This document shows, piece by piece, positions 55,322 through 62,729 of a stretch of DNA of 64,000 nt. The notes under the pieces were generated by a model. That model did no database searches and was not told where the DNA came from. It worked only from the letters and a program-made list of their open reading frames with translations. The position numbers and the translations under genes were made by a program. The stretch comes from Streptomyces brevispora (GTDB lineage: Bacteria; Actinomycetota; Actinomycetes; Streptomycetales; Streptomycetaceae), in the NCBI RefSeq assembly GCF_007829885.1, contig NZ_VIWW01000001.1:1054001-1118000 (forward strand), read 5' to 3'. Position 1 is the first letter of the stretch; each line of letters starts with the position of its first letter.

Positions 55322-55450
55322 CTCACTCTCTCCCGGTTCGTATGCCGCGAGTGCACTGAGCGCAGCCTCTCGACCGACACCGTGAGTTCGGACACGTCCA
55401 TACCGGCCCACGTCCTGAGCCGTTCGATGACCTCGCGGCGCACCGCAGCG
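55318..55450 (-). pseudogene. Asp23/Gls24-like protein, C-terminal fragment
   Basis: The minus-strand frame ends VRREVIERLRTWAGMDVSEL then TVSVERLRS and a stop overlapping the DUF6286 start. This is the closing helix-strand unit of Asp23/Gls24 proteins (I-x-R-L-x-x-x-T-G-x-x-V-x-x-V-x-V). Upstream of about 55450 the frame no longer looks like the family. Probably the tail of a gene cut by rearrangement. Confidence 0.5.
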
Positions 55451-55545
55451 CACTGAAAGTCAGGTCGCGGACCGCAGGGAACGCCACGGGGCCCCCGCCG
55501 GAGGCTGCAGCCGCGCGAACCTCGCTCCCAACGACCGGAACAGGC

Positions 55546-55818
55546 ATGCGGGGCCCCATCGGGGAGCTGGCCGACGTCGCGGCGGCTGTTCCGGGCGTGA
55601 CCCGCCTCACCGCCGTGCTGGGAAGCCGCCCGGTCAAAGTGGAGCGACATGACCATCCACCAGGCCGGCACATCGAGGTCCAGCTCGCAGTCGCCCCCGG
55701 GTACCACCCACTGGAAGTAGCCCGCGCCGTCCGGGCGGCGGTAGCCGACGCAGCCACCAGTGACACCTCGGGCCGGGTAACCGTCGCCGTCCTCATCGCA
55801 GAAACCGCCGCCTACTGA
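55546..55818 (+). CDS. Asp23-like small protein
   Basis: A 90-residue product reading ELADVAAAVPGVTRLTAVLG, HIEVQLAVAPGYHPLEVARA and VRAAVADAA. The first strand-helix and the valine-rich strand followed by an amphipathic helix look like Asp23/Gls24 family proteins, which are envelope-associated stress proteins. It lies on the opposite strand from the DUF6286 gene and the Asp23 tail, so the cluster seems inverted in part. No good RBS; it may be a fragment. Confidence 0.4.
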   Translation: MRGPIGELADVAAAVPGVTRLTAVLGSRPVKVERHDHPPGRHIEVQLAVAPGYHPLEVARAVRAAVADAATSDTSGRVTVAVLIAETAAY

Positions 55819-55901
55819 GGTTGAACTCGTGGTGTCTAGGGGCTGACGGTTCTCGATCCGTGCGGTATCACCGTGACACACGATATCCACAAGGGGGCGA
55901 G

Positions 55902-56066
55902 CTGACCGCTGAACGGCAGGAGTTCCGGGGGCGGTTACGGCTGGAGGCGGCCGAACGGTTCGGGCGGGGTGAGACGAACGCGGTGATCGCCAAGGATCTA
56001 CGGGTCAGTGTCCGGTCTGTTCAGCGATGGCGCTGGGTTTGGGTCGAGGGCGGCCCCCAGGCTCTG
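55902..56066 (+). pseudogene. IS630-family transposase, N-terminal fragment
   Basis: The frame reads LTAERQEFRGRLRLEAAERF, VIAKDLRVSVRSVQRWRW and VWVEGGPQALLS, the N-terminal helix-turn-helix of IS630-type transposases. It ends abruptly at 56066, exactly where the duplicated segment of the FVD-motif gene begins. Catalytic DDE region absent. Confidence 0.65.
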
Positions 56067-56264
56067 CTGAGCATGCGGTCGAAGAACGAGCGGTAGCGCT
56101 GGAGCGCAAGGCGCAGATCCTCGGTCGCCACCTCCTCACCGCGATGCCACTGGCCTTCGAGGCCTTGCTTGTGCTCGGAGAAGGTCCTGGTCAGTGCCTG
56201 CATCGTCTCGGCGACCAGTTGGTCGGCCGCGTTGACGGCGTTCTTGGGGCCGTCGACGAATTCG
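56066..56264 (-). pseudogene. duplicated fragment of the FVD-motif gene
   Basis: These 199 nt align without gaps to 57467-57665, differing at a small number of positions by eye. The minus frame keeps TFSEHKQGLEGQWHRGEEVA and TEDLRLALQRYRSFFDRML, the C-terminal part of the intact protein encoded at 57461-57946. It lacks the N-terminal half and has an IS630 piece fused at its 3' end. Confidence 0.8.
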
Positions 56265-56289
56265 CGACACCACGGCGAGAAACGGGTCG

Positions 56290-56479
56290 CGTGCCGTCCT
56301 GCGGATCCGGCGGAGCGAGGTATGCAGAGGGTCCCTGCTCGTATCCTTTGGCGAGCGCGATCGTGAAGGCTGTGACGAACTCAGGCGTTGATGCGCCACA
56401 GACCGTCGTCCTCGCCCTCGGGCAGCAAGCCGAGCCGTACCCGGCAGTCGGGGGCGGCCACGTAGACGTTGCCGATCAT
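56290..56479 (-). pseudogene. DUF317-like remnant
   Basis: One minus-strand frame gives MIGNVYVAAPDCRVRLGLLP then EGEDDGLWRINA and a stop. A neighbouring frame gives TPEFVTAFTIALAKGYEQGPS. Both resemble parts of DUF317 proteins, which are common on Streptomyces mobile DNA, joined by a frameshift and deletion. Assignment is tentative. Confidence 0.35.
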
Positions 56480-56624
56480 GTGGAATCAGAAACGTTAACG
56501 CTCACGCTGCCGAAGAGGCGGAGGAGTTCTCGACGTGCCCGTCTGGCCTAGGTGTATTGCCCTTTGAGGTGGTATGAGGTCAGGGACGAAAGGCACCGCG
56601 AAACGTGACGAGGAGGTTGGTCCG

Positions 56625-57167
56625 ATGCGCGAGAACGCGGAACAGCGCGAAGACGACGAGCGCCATGAGCGGCGCCCAGGGCTGCTGCGACGGTGGCGGG
56701 AAACCCTGGACGAGCACACCAACCCAACCCAGCGCTCCCTCCTTGCGACCTGGCTCTCCTTCGGGGCCACCTTCGGGGGCGCCCGCCTGATCACTCACGG
56801 CATCCGCAGCGGCCGACTGCCCTGGGGCAACGTCTCCACGTCGGGCGGGACCCACATGCACCATTACAACTTCGGTATCGCCACACTGGCCGGCGTCGGG
56901 CTGGTCGCTGTACGGGGTGACGCGCAATACGTCGGACATCCCGGCGTCGGGGCGGCCTATGGCGCCGGAACGGCGCTCATCGCCGACGAATTCGCCCTGC
57001 TCTTGGACCTGAAGGACGTCTACTGGGCCAAACAGGGCCGGATCAGCGTCGACATCTCGCTCGGTATCATCTCCGTCCTCGGCCTCTACCTCACTGCCGC
57101 CCCCTTCTGGCACGAACTGACCAAAGTCACCCGCCAGCATGCCCTGGAGCGCCACTCCCCCGCGTAG
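56625..57167 (+). CDS. integral membrane protein, HxHH / DEFAL-DVYW family (short form)
   Basis: A 180-residue protein starting at the ATG at 56625, which has AGGAGG upstream; the in-frame ATG at 56574 does not. A charged N-terminus leads to three to four hydrophobic helices. The core SGGTHMHHYNFG and ADEFALLLDLKDVYWAKQGR is shared with the 256-residue protein at 37050-37820, making it a shorter paralogue. Conserved His, Asp and Glu suggest metal binding or catalysis near the membrane. Function unknown. It is the first intact plus-strand gene of the accessory segment. Confidence 0.75.
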   Translation: MRENAEQREDDERHERRPGLLRRWRETLDEHTNPTQRSLLATWLSFGATFGGARLITHGIRSGRLPWGNVSTSGGTHMHHYNFGIATLAGVGLVAVRGDAQYVGHPGVGAAYGAGTALIADEFALLLDLKDVYWAKQGRISVDISLGIISVLGLYLTAAPFWHELTKVTRQHALERHSPA

Positions 57168-57200
57168 GAGCCCTGCGAGTCCGGTCGAGGGGCGCAGTGG

Positions 57201-57374
57201 TCAGTGTTTGAAGGCGTCCTTGATCTTCGCCGCAGCTTGTTTGATGTTGCCCTTGATCTGGTCGCCGCGTCCTTCCGCCTGCAGACGTCGGCTACCTGTT
57301 CCGCGGCCGGCAGCCTTTTTGGTGCCGCCTTTGACCGCTTCGGCTTTGTGCGCGATCTTCTTGGCGATACTCAT
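57201..57374 (-). CDS. CsbD-family stress protein
   Basis: A 57-residue, strongly basic protein starting MSIAKKIAHKAEAVKGGTKK and containing GRGDQIKGNIKQAAAKIKDA, the CsbD/YjbJ-like pattern. CsbD proteins are induced by general stress in many bacteria; their action is unknown. The ATG at 57374 follows AAAGGACGG. The stop is convergent with the membrane gene at 57167. Confidence 0.85.
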   Translation of the reverse strand: MSIAKKIAHKAEAVKGGTKKAAGRGTGSRRLQAEGRGDQIKGNIKQAAAKIKDAFKH

Positions 57375-57460
57375 GGTCTGCCGTCCTTTGTGAGTGATCT
57401 GCCAGTGCATCGGGAGGGTGGCCAGTCAGCGGTCTGCGGGCGTGGCGGCGGCCGGGCTGG

Positions 57461-57946
57461 TCAGGTGCTGAGCAGGCGGTTGAAGAACGAGCGGTAACGC
57501 TGGAGCGCAACGCGCAGATCCTCGGTCGCCACCTCCTCACCGCGATGCCACTGGCCTTCGAGACCTCGCTTGTGCTCGGAGAAAGTCGTGGCCAGTGCCT
57601 GCATCGTCTCGGCGACCAGCTGGTCGGCCGCGTTGACGGCGTTCTTGGGGTCGTCGACGAATTCGCCCTGGATCTTCTGCCACCTGGCGCGGAATTCCTC
57701 CTGCTCATTCCCGAGCAGGGGTTCGTTCTCCTCGGCCAGTTCCGCTTCCCGGCGTTCACCGGCGGATGCCCGCCCGCCGCCGCTTTCCTCCCGGCCCTCC
57801 CGGTCGGTGGTCGTGGCCTCCCCGGGGTACTCCGGTGGGGCGTCAGCCAAGCCCGGCGCCTCATCTCCGGGGTCCTGCCGGGCACCGGTCAGGTCCCCCG
57901 TGGACAGAACGTCCTCGTCCCGCTGGGGTGTGTCTTGGTTGCGCAT
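57461..57946 (-). CDS. FVD-motif helical protein, soluble form
   Basis: A 161-residue acidic protein. The N-terminal half is disordered and rich in Glu, Asp, Gly and Pro. The C-terminal half (about 80-160) is helical: RWQKIQGEFVDDPKNAVNAA, DQLVAETMQALATTFSEHK, GLEGQWHRGEEVATEDLRVA, LQRYRSFFNRLL. The membrane-anchored protein encoded just upstream (58039-58593) has the same domain. A 199-nt piece of this gene is duplicated at 56066. I chose ATG 57946 after GGAAGTGAAGAG. Function unknown, though I remember such proteins in Streptomyces stress clusters. Confidence 0.8.
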   Translation of the reverse strand: MRNQDTPQRDEDVLSTGDLTGARQDPGDEAPGLADAPPEYPGEATTTDREGREESGGGRASAGERREAELAEENEPLLGNEQEEFRARWQKIQGEFVDDPKNAVNAADQLVAETMQALATTFSEHKRGLEGQWHRGEEVATEDLRVALQRYRSFFNRLLST

Positions 57947-58038
57947 CTCTTCACTTCCGTCCCTCACGTGTTGCGCCCGGGCATCGACTGGGCCATCGAC
58001 TGGGCCAGCTCGTCATCCTCAAGTCGCCAGCCGCGGGC

Positions 58039-58593
58039 TCACGCCTGGCCCTCGCGTGGCCGGTCGCCGTTATGGAGCAGTTCTCCGAACAGCGCGCGGT
58101 AGTGCACCATCGCGCCCCGCAGCTCCTCCGTGGTCGCCTGATGGCGGCTGCTGCGGTCGTTGACCTCATGGGCCGCGCGATAGTGCTCCAACGTGCGCCC
58201 GTGTTCGACCGACAGGTCCTTCAGCTGCTGCTCGTACCCCTTGGTCGGGTACCCGCGCTCGCTCATGAGTGTGGTCACCAGCCGGTCCGCCTGGTGGACC
58301 GCGTCGTCGGGCCGGTCGACGAACGTCTCCTGCACCCGGGTCCAGTCCTGGGTGTAGCGGTCGCGGACAGGTGCGGGCAGTGGCTTGATGTCCAGCGCGT
58401 CGTGGCGTTCCTCGCGCTCGCGCAGCTCACGCTCGCCCGCCCGGCGGCCGTGCTTGGCTTCCACTGCCCGCTCGTACTCCGGGCCGAATTGCTCCCGCAG
58501 CTTCCGGCGGCGCGTGGTAACCATCCAAGCTGCCGCCGTGCACAAGAGAAGCACCAGCACGACGGCAATGATGATCACGACAATAGGGGACAT
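58039..58593 (-). CDS. FVD-motif helical protein, membrane-anchored form
   Basis: A 184-residue protein. One N-terminal transmembrane helix (about 3-25) is followed by a basic segment (TTRRRKLREQFG), a charged Arg/Glu-rich helix, and then a domain similar to the neighbouring soluble protein: DWTRVQETFVDRPDDAVHQA, DRLVTTLMSERGYP, and at the end TEELRGAMVHYRALFGELL. GGAGG precedes the ATG. The two genes are adjacent on the same strand with 92 nt between them and look like an old tandem duplication. Function unknown. Confidence 0.8.
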   Translation of the reverse strand: MSPIVVIIIAVVLVLLLCTAAAWMVTTRRRKLREQFGPEYERAVEAKHGRRAGERELREREERHDALDIKPLPAPVRDRYTQDWTRVQETFVDRPDDAVHQADRLVTTLMSERGYPTKGYEQQLKDLSVEHGRTLEHYRAAHEVNDRSSRHQATTEELRGAMVHYRALFGELLHNGDRPREGQA

Positions 58594-58778
58594 TGGGTCC
58601 TCCGCTCGTTAGCCGAGTGCCCCGTGCATGGCGGCCGCCCCTGCGCACAGGCCCGAACTGGGCGTACCAGGCAAGTCGCATCTGGCCGCAGCCTCGCTCG
58701 AGGCTTACGCGCCTGCCCTTCGCCTCAAAAAGGGGGCGGTACGCGCCGGCGGTTGTCGCAGCGGCGGGCACGCTGCTT

Positions 58779-58934
58779 CTACCAGTAGTGCCGTCGTCCG
58801 CCGACCGCGTGGCCCAGGCGGCCCAGCAGGAACAGGATCGCTCCGATCACGATCAGAATGATCCCGACCGTCCACAGAATGGTGATCTTGGCCAAGAACG
58901 CCACAATCAGCAGAACGACTCCGATGACGATCAC
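58779..58934 (-). CDS. DUF6131-type small membrane protein
   Basis: A 51-residue protein starting at a GTG with GGAGG upstream. Two short hydrophobic helices (VIVIGVVLLIVAFLAKI and LWTVGIILIVIGAILFLLG) precede the end GHAVGGRRHYW. This matches, from memory, a family of tiny Streptomyces membrane proteins annotated DUF6131. It is clear by eye although under 60 residues. Function unknown; the surrounding genes suggest stress or envelope. Confidence 0.75.
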   Translation of the reverse strand: MIVIGVVLLIVAFLAKITILWTVGIILIVIGAILFLLGRLGHAVGGRRHYW

Positions 58935-59351
58935 GGTTTCCTCCGATCACGCATGATCCCGAGCCCCGACCCCTTCTTAAGCGTCCTCCCTGCCTGCCTC
59001 ACTGACAAATTGACCAGCAAGGTCAAGCAAGGGCACGCCGTACCGCAGGCCGGACGCGTGCTCACCTGTGCAGCCGCAGTTCCCCTGTCTCCACCTCGAC
59101 GCCCTGGCGCCACCAGGTCGCACGACGAGCGCGCCCTTCGCGGGGAAGTGGCACGGACGAGGACCGGAAGACTGCCTGACTGTTTGCACGGCGGTGCCCG
59201 CCCTACCGTCCGCGAGGGTGACCCCGGCTGCACTGCTCGTGCAGGGTTGGAGCCTGCCAGACCCGACGACTACGCGTCCCGCCCTGGCGCCTGGTTCGTG
59301 CTTTCTGAACGGACTTATTCTGGATATACGCCGCTATTCCCGGAGTACGTC
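58935..59351. other. gene-free stretch between divergent small membrane genes
   Basis: The 417 nt between the GTG of the DUF6131-type gene (minus) and the ATG at 59352 (plus) contain long open frames but none with a credible start and coding pattern. Both promoters should lie here. CTGCAC...GTGCAG at about 59229-59244 is a weak inverted repeat. I see nothing else. Confidence 0.5.
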
Positions 59352-59788
59352 ATGATCGTCATCCTGGGGCTCATCATCCTGATCGTCGCGGTTGTCGTCG
59401 CCGTGGCCGGCATTGTCACCAACGGGGCAGCGCTCACCAGCTCACCGACGGCTTCTCGGTATTCGGATATCACGTGACCGGTTCCACCGGCACGCTGTTC
59501 CTCTACGGCATCGTCGTCGGGGCGCTGGCTATGTTCGGGCTGAGCCTGATCGTGGCCGCCGTGCGCCGCCCGTCCCACCATTCCAGAACCTCGCGCCGGG
59601 GCCTCAGACAGCCCGGCCGCGAGCCAGCCGCGGATCGCGAAGACGCGACCGGCCAACGCGAGACCCCCCGCGCGGAGACCGCATACGCGCGAGGGAATGA
59701 CCGACCCCGCGACGAGCGCCCTGTCTCCTCAGCCAGTGGTGGGCGGGGCAGGTGGCATTTCTTCGGGCACCGATCCGCCCATCAATAG
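59352..59788 (+). pseudogene. small membrane protein gene broken by a one-base frameshift
   Basis: From the ATG at 59352 (GGAG upstream) the frame reads MIVILGLIILIVAVVVAVAG then IVTNG. At the run of G at 59424-59427 it shifts: the original frame soon stops, while the frame one base off continues naturally as HQLTDGFSVFGYHVTGSTGT, then LFLYGIVVGALAMFGLSL and a basic tail to 59788. One extra G would restore a protein of about 145 residues with two transmembrane helices. It is either a true loss, phase variation, or a sequencing error. Family known to me only as a Streptomyces membrane protein. Confidence 0.75.
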
Positions 59789-59840
59789 CCATAGCGGCGT
59801 CGGCGTGCCGGGGCCTGCGAACCGTCGCACGATAGGAAGC

Positions 59841-60053
59841 ATGGCTGCTGCACCGATAGTCGTGCACCGGCCGTCGGCATCCGGCGGCCGCCGGGTGACC
59901 GCGTACGGGCACATCCTCGGCCTCGCCCACGACGACCAGGACCTGATTGAGTTCCTCCGCCGTGCGGGTCTCCCGGAAGCCGAGATGCTGATCGACGACC
60001 CACAGATGGTGGAGTGGCAAGGAGGCCGCGCCCACGAATGGGACGCGGCCTGA
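59841..60053 (+). CDS. small conserved hypothetical protein
   Basis: A 70-residue product reading VTAYGHILGLAHDDQDLIEF, LRRAGLPEAEMLIDDPQMVEW and GGRAHEWDAA. I remember similar small proteins (…DLVEFLRRAG…DDPxWVEWRGG…) in many Streptomyces. The ATG at 59841 fits the conserved part; the AGGAAG is very close. An in-frame ATG at 59697 would overlap the previous gene. Function unknown. Confidence 0.65.
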   Translation: MAAAPIVVHRPSASGGRRVTAYGHILGLAHDDQDLIEFLRRAGLPEAEMLIDDPQMVEWQGGRAHEWDAA

Positions 60054-60062
60054 CCGCTCAAC

Positions 60063-60433
60063 CCTGGTTGCCCAACGGCGTCGAGCGCGCCCTGTCACGG
60101 ATGCGCAGGGGCGCCACGGCCTGCGGACTCCTCGGGTGCGGCCGAGAAGCCAGAGTGCGGCGAGCGGGGCGGTGCGTTGGCCGGTGTACCGCCAGCGGCG
60201 GGGGTCCTTGGACTGGCGGAGGGCGAGCCGGTTGCGGCGGGTGTCGTCGGCCTGGGCCGTGCGGCGGGCGCGCGGGTCTGTCGGCCAGGAGCGGCGCGGC
60301 GGGGCTGGGGTGATCGGCGCGTGCTGGACGGCGGCCGCGGTCTGGTCGGCGAGTTCGATGAGGCCGGCCTCGACGGTGAGCTTTGCGTCGAGGACGTCGA
60401 GGACGTCGAGGACGTCGAGGCGGAGCGGGGCGG
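60063..60433 (-). pseudogene. fragment of an unrecognised mobile-DNA protein fused to the IS1380 piece
   Basis: Continuing the minus-strand frame of the IS1380 fragment, the text changes to LDAKLTVEAGLIELADQTAA then DDTRRNRLALRQSKDPRRWR and TAPLAALWLLG. This is not transposase, and resembles a hypothetical protein I associate with Streptomyces mobile elements. Near the junction a 9-nt unit (GTCGAGGAC on plus) is repeated in tandem, giving DVLDVLDVLD. It has no start of its own. Confidence 0.4.
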
Positions 60434-60719
60434 TGGTAATACCGTCGAACACGGCTGGCATCGCACCGTGCCGCAGCAGGTGAAGGTCGTCGATGCTGTC
60501 CGCGCCTGCGGCCATACCGCCCACGATGCTGGTGACCTTGGCGTCCGCCGCCGCACCCGCGCCGTTGCCCGCCCCGGGCAGCTTCACCTTCTCGGCCACC
60601 AGGTGCGAAAGACCGCACCGCTCGGCCAGCCGCATCACCGGGACAAGCCCCGCATACGCGATCAGATTCCGGTCATCGAACGCAGCGGAGACCGCCGCCG
60701 GGGTGTGGGAAACTTTCAT
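60434..60719 (-). pseudogene. IS1380-type transposase, N-terminal half (second copy)
   Basis: Starts MKVSHTPAAVSAAFDDRNL and continues through AGLVPVMRLAERCGLSHLV, KVTSIVGGMAAGADSIDDLH and LLRHGAMPAVFDGI, the N-terminal part of IS1380-family transposases. It stops matching where APSTLGTFLR should follow; that very segment begins the C-terminal part at 61463 on the other strand. Its own terminal repeat and start-codon hairpin lie upstream, at 60828-60848 and 60724-60792. Confidence 0.8.
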
Positions 60720-60723
60720 CTAC

Positions 60724-60792
60724 GAGGTGCCTTGCTGATAGTGCGTGATGGTGGTGTGGTGACTCCCATCTTCGCAGGTCAGCGGGCACCTC
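60724..60792 (-). promoter_or_regulatory. start-codon hairpin of the second IS1380 copy
   Basis: On the minus strand GAGGTGCC (60792-60785) pairs with GGCACCTC (60731-60724) across a 53-nt loop containing TGACCTGCGAA. The 3' arm ends 4 nt before the ATG. The arms differ in sequence from those of the left copy but keep position and pairing. Confidence 0.6.
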
Positions 60793-60827
60793 TCTTCATT
60801 TCTCTATCCACAGGACCCGGGACAGCC

Positions 60828-60848
60828 GGTGGATCCAGGCTAAGGCGT
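60828..60848 (-). repeat. terminal inverted repeat of the second IS1380 copy
   Basis: On the minus strand it reads GCCTTAGCCTGGATCCACCG, matching the left end at 54469 at most positions. It marks the left end of the reversed IS1380 copy whose gene starts at 60719. Confidence 0.7.
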
Positions 60849-61012
60849 CACAGGTCAGGACCGCGTTGCCCCTTTCGGGTGAAATGGCACCCTGGCCGTT
60901 GACGCAGTCTCTTGTCAGTGGGCTACTTCGCGTAACGAACAGTTGTGGTGGTCGACGACAGGCCGGCCCTATGTGCTCCCATCGTCGACCCGATGGATTC
61001 AAGGAGTCCCTT

Positions 61013-61210
61013 ATGGCGGTCTCACCGAACCAGGGATCCACCGGCGGCGGCGACGCGGTGACCCTCACCGGCAGCCGCTTCACCGGCACCACCGGCGTGA
61101 GCTACGGCTCCAGCCTGGCTCCAAGCTTCACGGTCGTCAGCGACACCACCACCGCCACCATCACCCCGGAAGCGACCTGGACCTTGCTCAGGTCATGCCT
61201 GTTCCCGTAG
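61013..61210 (+). pseudogene. IPT/TIG-domain protein, truncated
   Basis: With AAGGAG upstream, the ATG at 61013 opens MAVSPNQGSTGGGDAVTLTG, then SRFTGTTGVSYGS and PSFTVVSDTTTATITPE, the first part of an IPT/TIG Ig-like domain. Full proteins of this kind carry several such domains. After about 61180 the frame becomes unrelated and stops at 61210, at the edge of the next remnant. Native promoter and start seem intact (60849-61012); the rest was lost. Confidence 0.65.
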
Positions 61211-61465
61211 GGGCGGCCCTACCGCCACGCGGGATGAGCGGCGACCGGTGCGTGCCGCATGACGCGGGTTGCTGGTTCTCCGATCGGATCACGCGGCGCA
61301 GGCTGGTCCGCATCGCGGCAAGATCGTCTTCCGCCGCAATCAGCCGGCCCTGCAGTTCGTTGCGCGCCCGCTCCTGGGCGAAGGCGTCTTCGAGGCGCTG
61401 GTTGGCGACGGTGAGCTCGTCGACGCGGGCGCCGAAGTCGGCGGCGCCGACCTGGTGGATCTGCG
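61188..61465 (-). pseudogene. coiled-coil protein fragment, possibly recombinase-associated
   Basis: The minus frame reads HQVGAADFGARVDELTVANQ, RLEDAFAQERARNELQGRL and LAAMRTSLRRVIRSENQQP before a stop, an obvious coiled coil with good codon use and no start. It resembles the C-terminal part of small proteins encoded beside tyrosine recombinases on mobile DNA (DUF6262-like), but I am not sure. It meets the IS1380 C-terminal piece at about 61463. Confidence 0.4.
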
Positions 61466-62584
61466 ATCCGGGCCCCGTCCACGCTGGGCACGTTCCTGCG
61501 CGCGTTCACCCACGGTCATGCGCTCCAACTCCACGCCGTGCACCGCAGGTTCCTCGGCGCGCTGGCCGCACACCCGCCGCTGCTTCCGGGCGCCGGTGTG
61601 ATGGCGTTCATCGACGTCGACTCCACTCATAAACGGGTCTACGGGCGGGCCAAGCAGGGCGCGGAGTACGGCCGGTTCAAGGGCATCCGCACTCTGCACC
61701 CGTTGCTCGCCACGATCTACACCCCGCACTCCCGGCCGGTGATCGCCGCGGTCCGGATGCGCCGCGGCAAGGCAGCCGACGCCCGCGGCGCCCCGAAACT
61801 CGTGAGCGAGGCCCTGGCCACCGCCGTCGAGGCGGGCTGCACCGGCATGCGGATCCTGCGGGCGGACTCCCAGTTCTACAACGCCGGTGTGATCGCAGCC
61901 TGCCGCAGGGCCGGAGCCCGTTTCTCCATCACCACTGGCATGAACCCGTCCATCAAACGGGCCGTCCTCAGCATCCCCAACGATGCCTGGCAGAAGATCA
62001 GTTACCCGAACGCAGTGGAAGATCCGGACATCGGTGATCTCATCTCGGACGCCGAGGTCACCGAGATACCCGCATACACCGCGTTCGCCAGCCGCAAGAA
62101 GAGTGAGCGCGTCACGGCCCGGCTGATCGTGCGCCGGGTCCGTGACCTGGCCAAACCCGCCGTCGTGGGAGAACAGGGCGAGCTGTTTCCCGTCTGGCGC
62201 TACCACCCCTTCTTCACCGACAACCCCGCCGGGACACTCCAGGCCGAACGGGAACACCGGCACCACGCGGTGGTGGAACAGGTCATCGCGGACAGCAAAG
62301 CCGGCGCTCTGGCCCACCTGCCCTCCGGGCACTTCCACGCCAACTCGGCCTGGCTCATCTTGTGGGCGATGGCTTACAACCTGCTGCGGGCCGTCGGAGC
62401 ACACACCTCGGCCTTCCACGCGAAGGCGACCACCGCCACGATCCGTGCCCACCTGGTCCACGTCCCGGCCCGGATCGCTCGCTCCGCACGGCGCATCATC
62501 CTGCACCTGCCCCACAACTGGCCCTGGCAGCAAGCCTGGACGCACATGTTCGCCATCACGCACGGCCCACCGGGACTGATCTGA
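61463..62584 (+). pseudogene. IS1380-type transposase, C-terminal part
   Basis: The frame runs IRAPSTLGTFLRAFTHGHAL, QLHAVHRRFLGALAAH, VMAFIDVDSTHKRVYGRAKQ (first catalytic Asp region), ILRADSQFYNAGVI (second Asp), and near the end VVEQVIADSKAGALAHLPSG then AWLILWAMAYNLLR, the conserved Glu/Asn-rich end. This is about 370 residues of a transposase of about 460. The first roughly 90 codons are missing. An internal ATG at 61538 could start a truncated product. The right terminal repeat lies 150 nt downstream. Confidence 0.85.
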
Positions 62585-62729
62585 CACCCCTGTCCACCCC
62601 GCCCTCAAGGCCCGACCGGAACCGAACCCGTGGAAAAGCTGGGCAGACCAGCAGATACCACCCGCCCCAAACCGAGCACCGACCCGGCACGAGCTCAGAA
62701 ACCGTTAGAAGATCCTTTTCAATCCAAGG

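Noticed and set aside
55318..55890. 190-codon minus-strand frame as a complete gene upstream of the DUF6286 gene
   Set aside because: Only its last 40 residues look like Asp23; the rest does not resemble any protein and is antisense to a better Asp23-like frame.
59604..60719. 371-codon minus-strand frame as one gene
   Set aside because: It is a chimera: IS1380 transposase start, then an unrelated fragment, then antisense of the small gene at 59841-60053.
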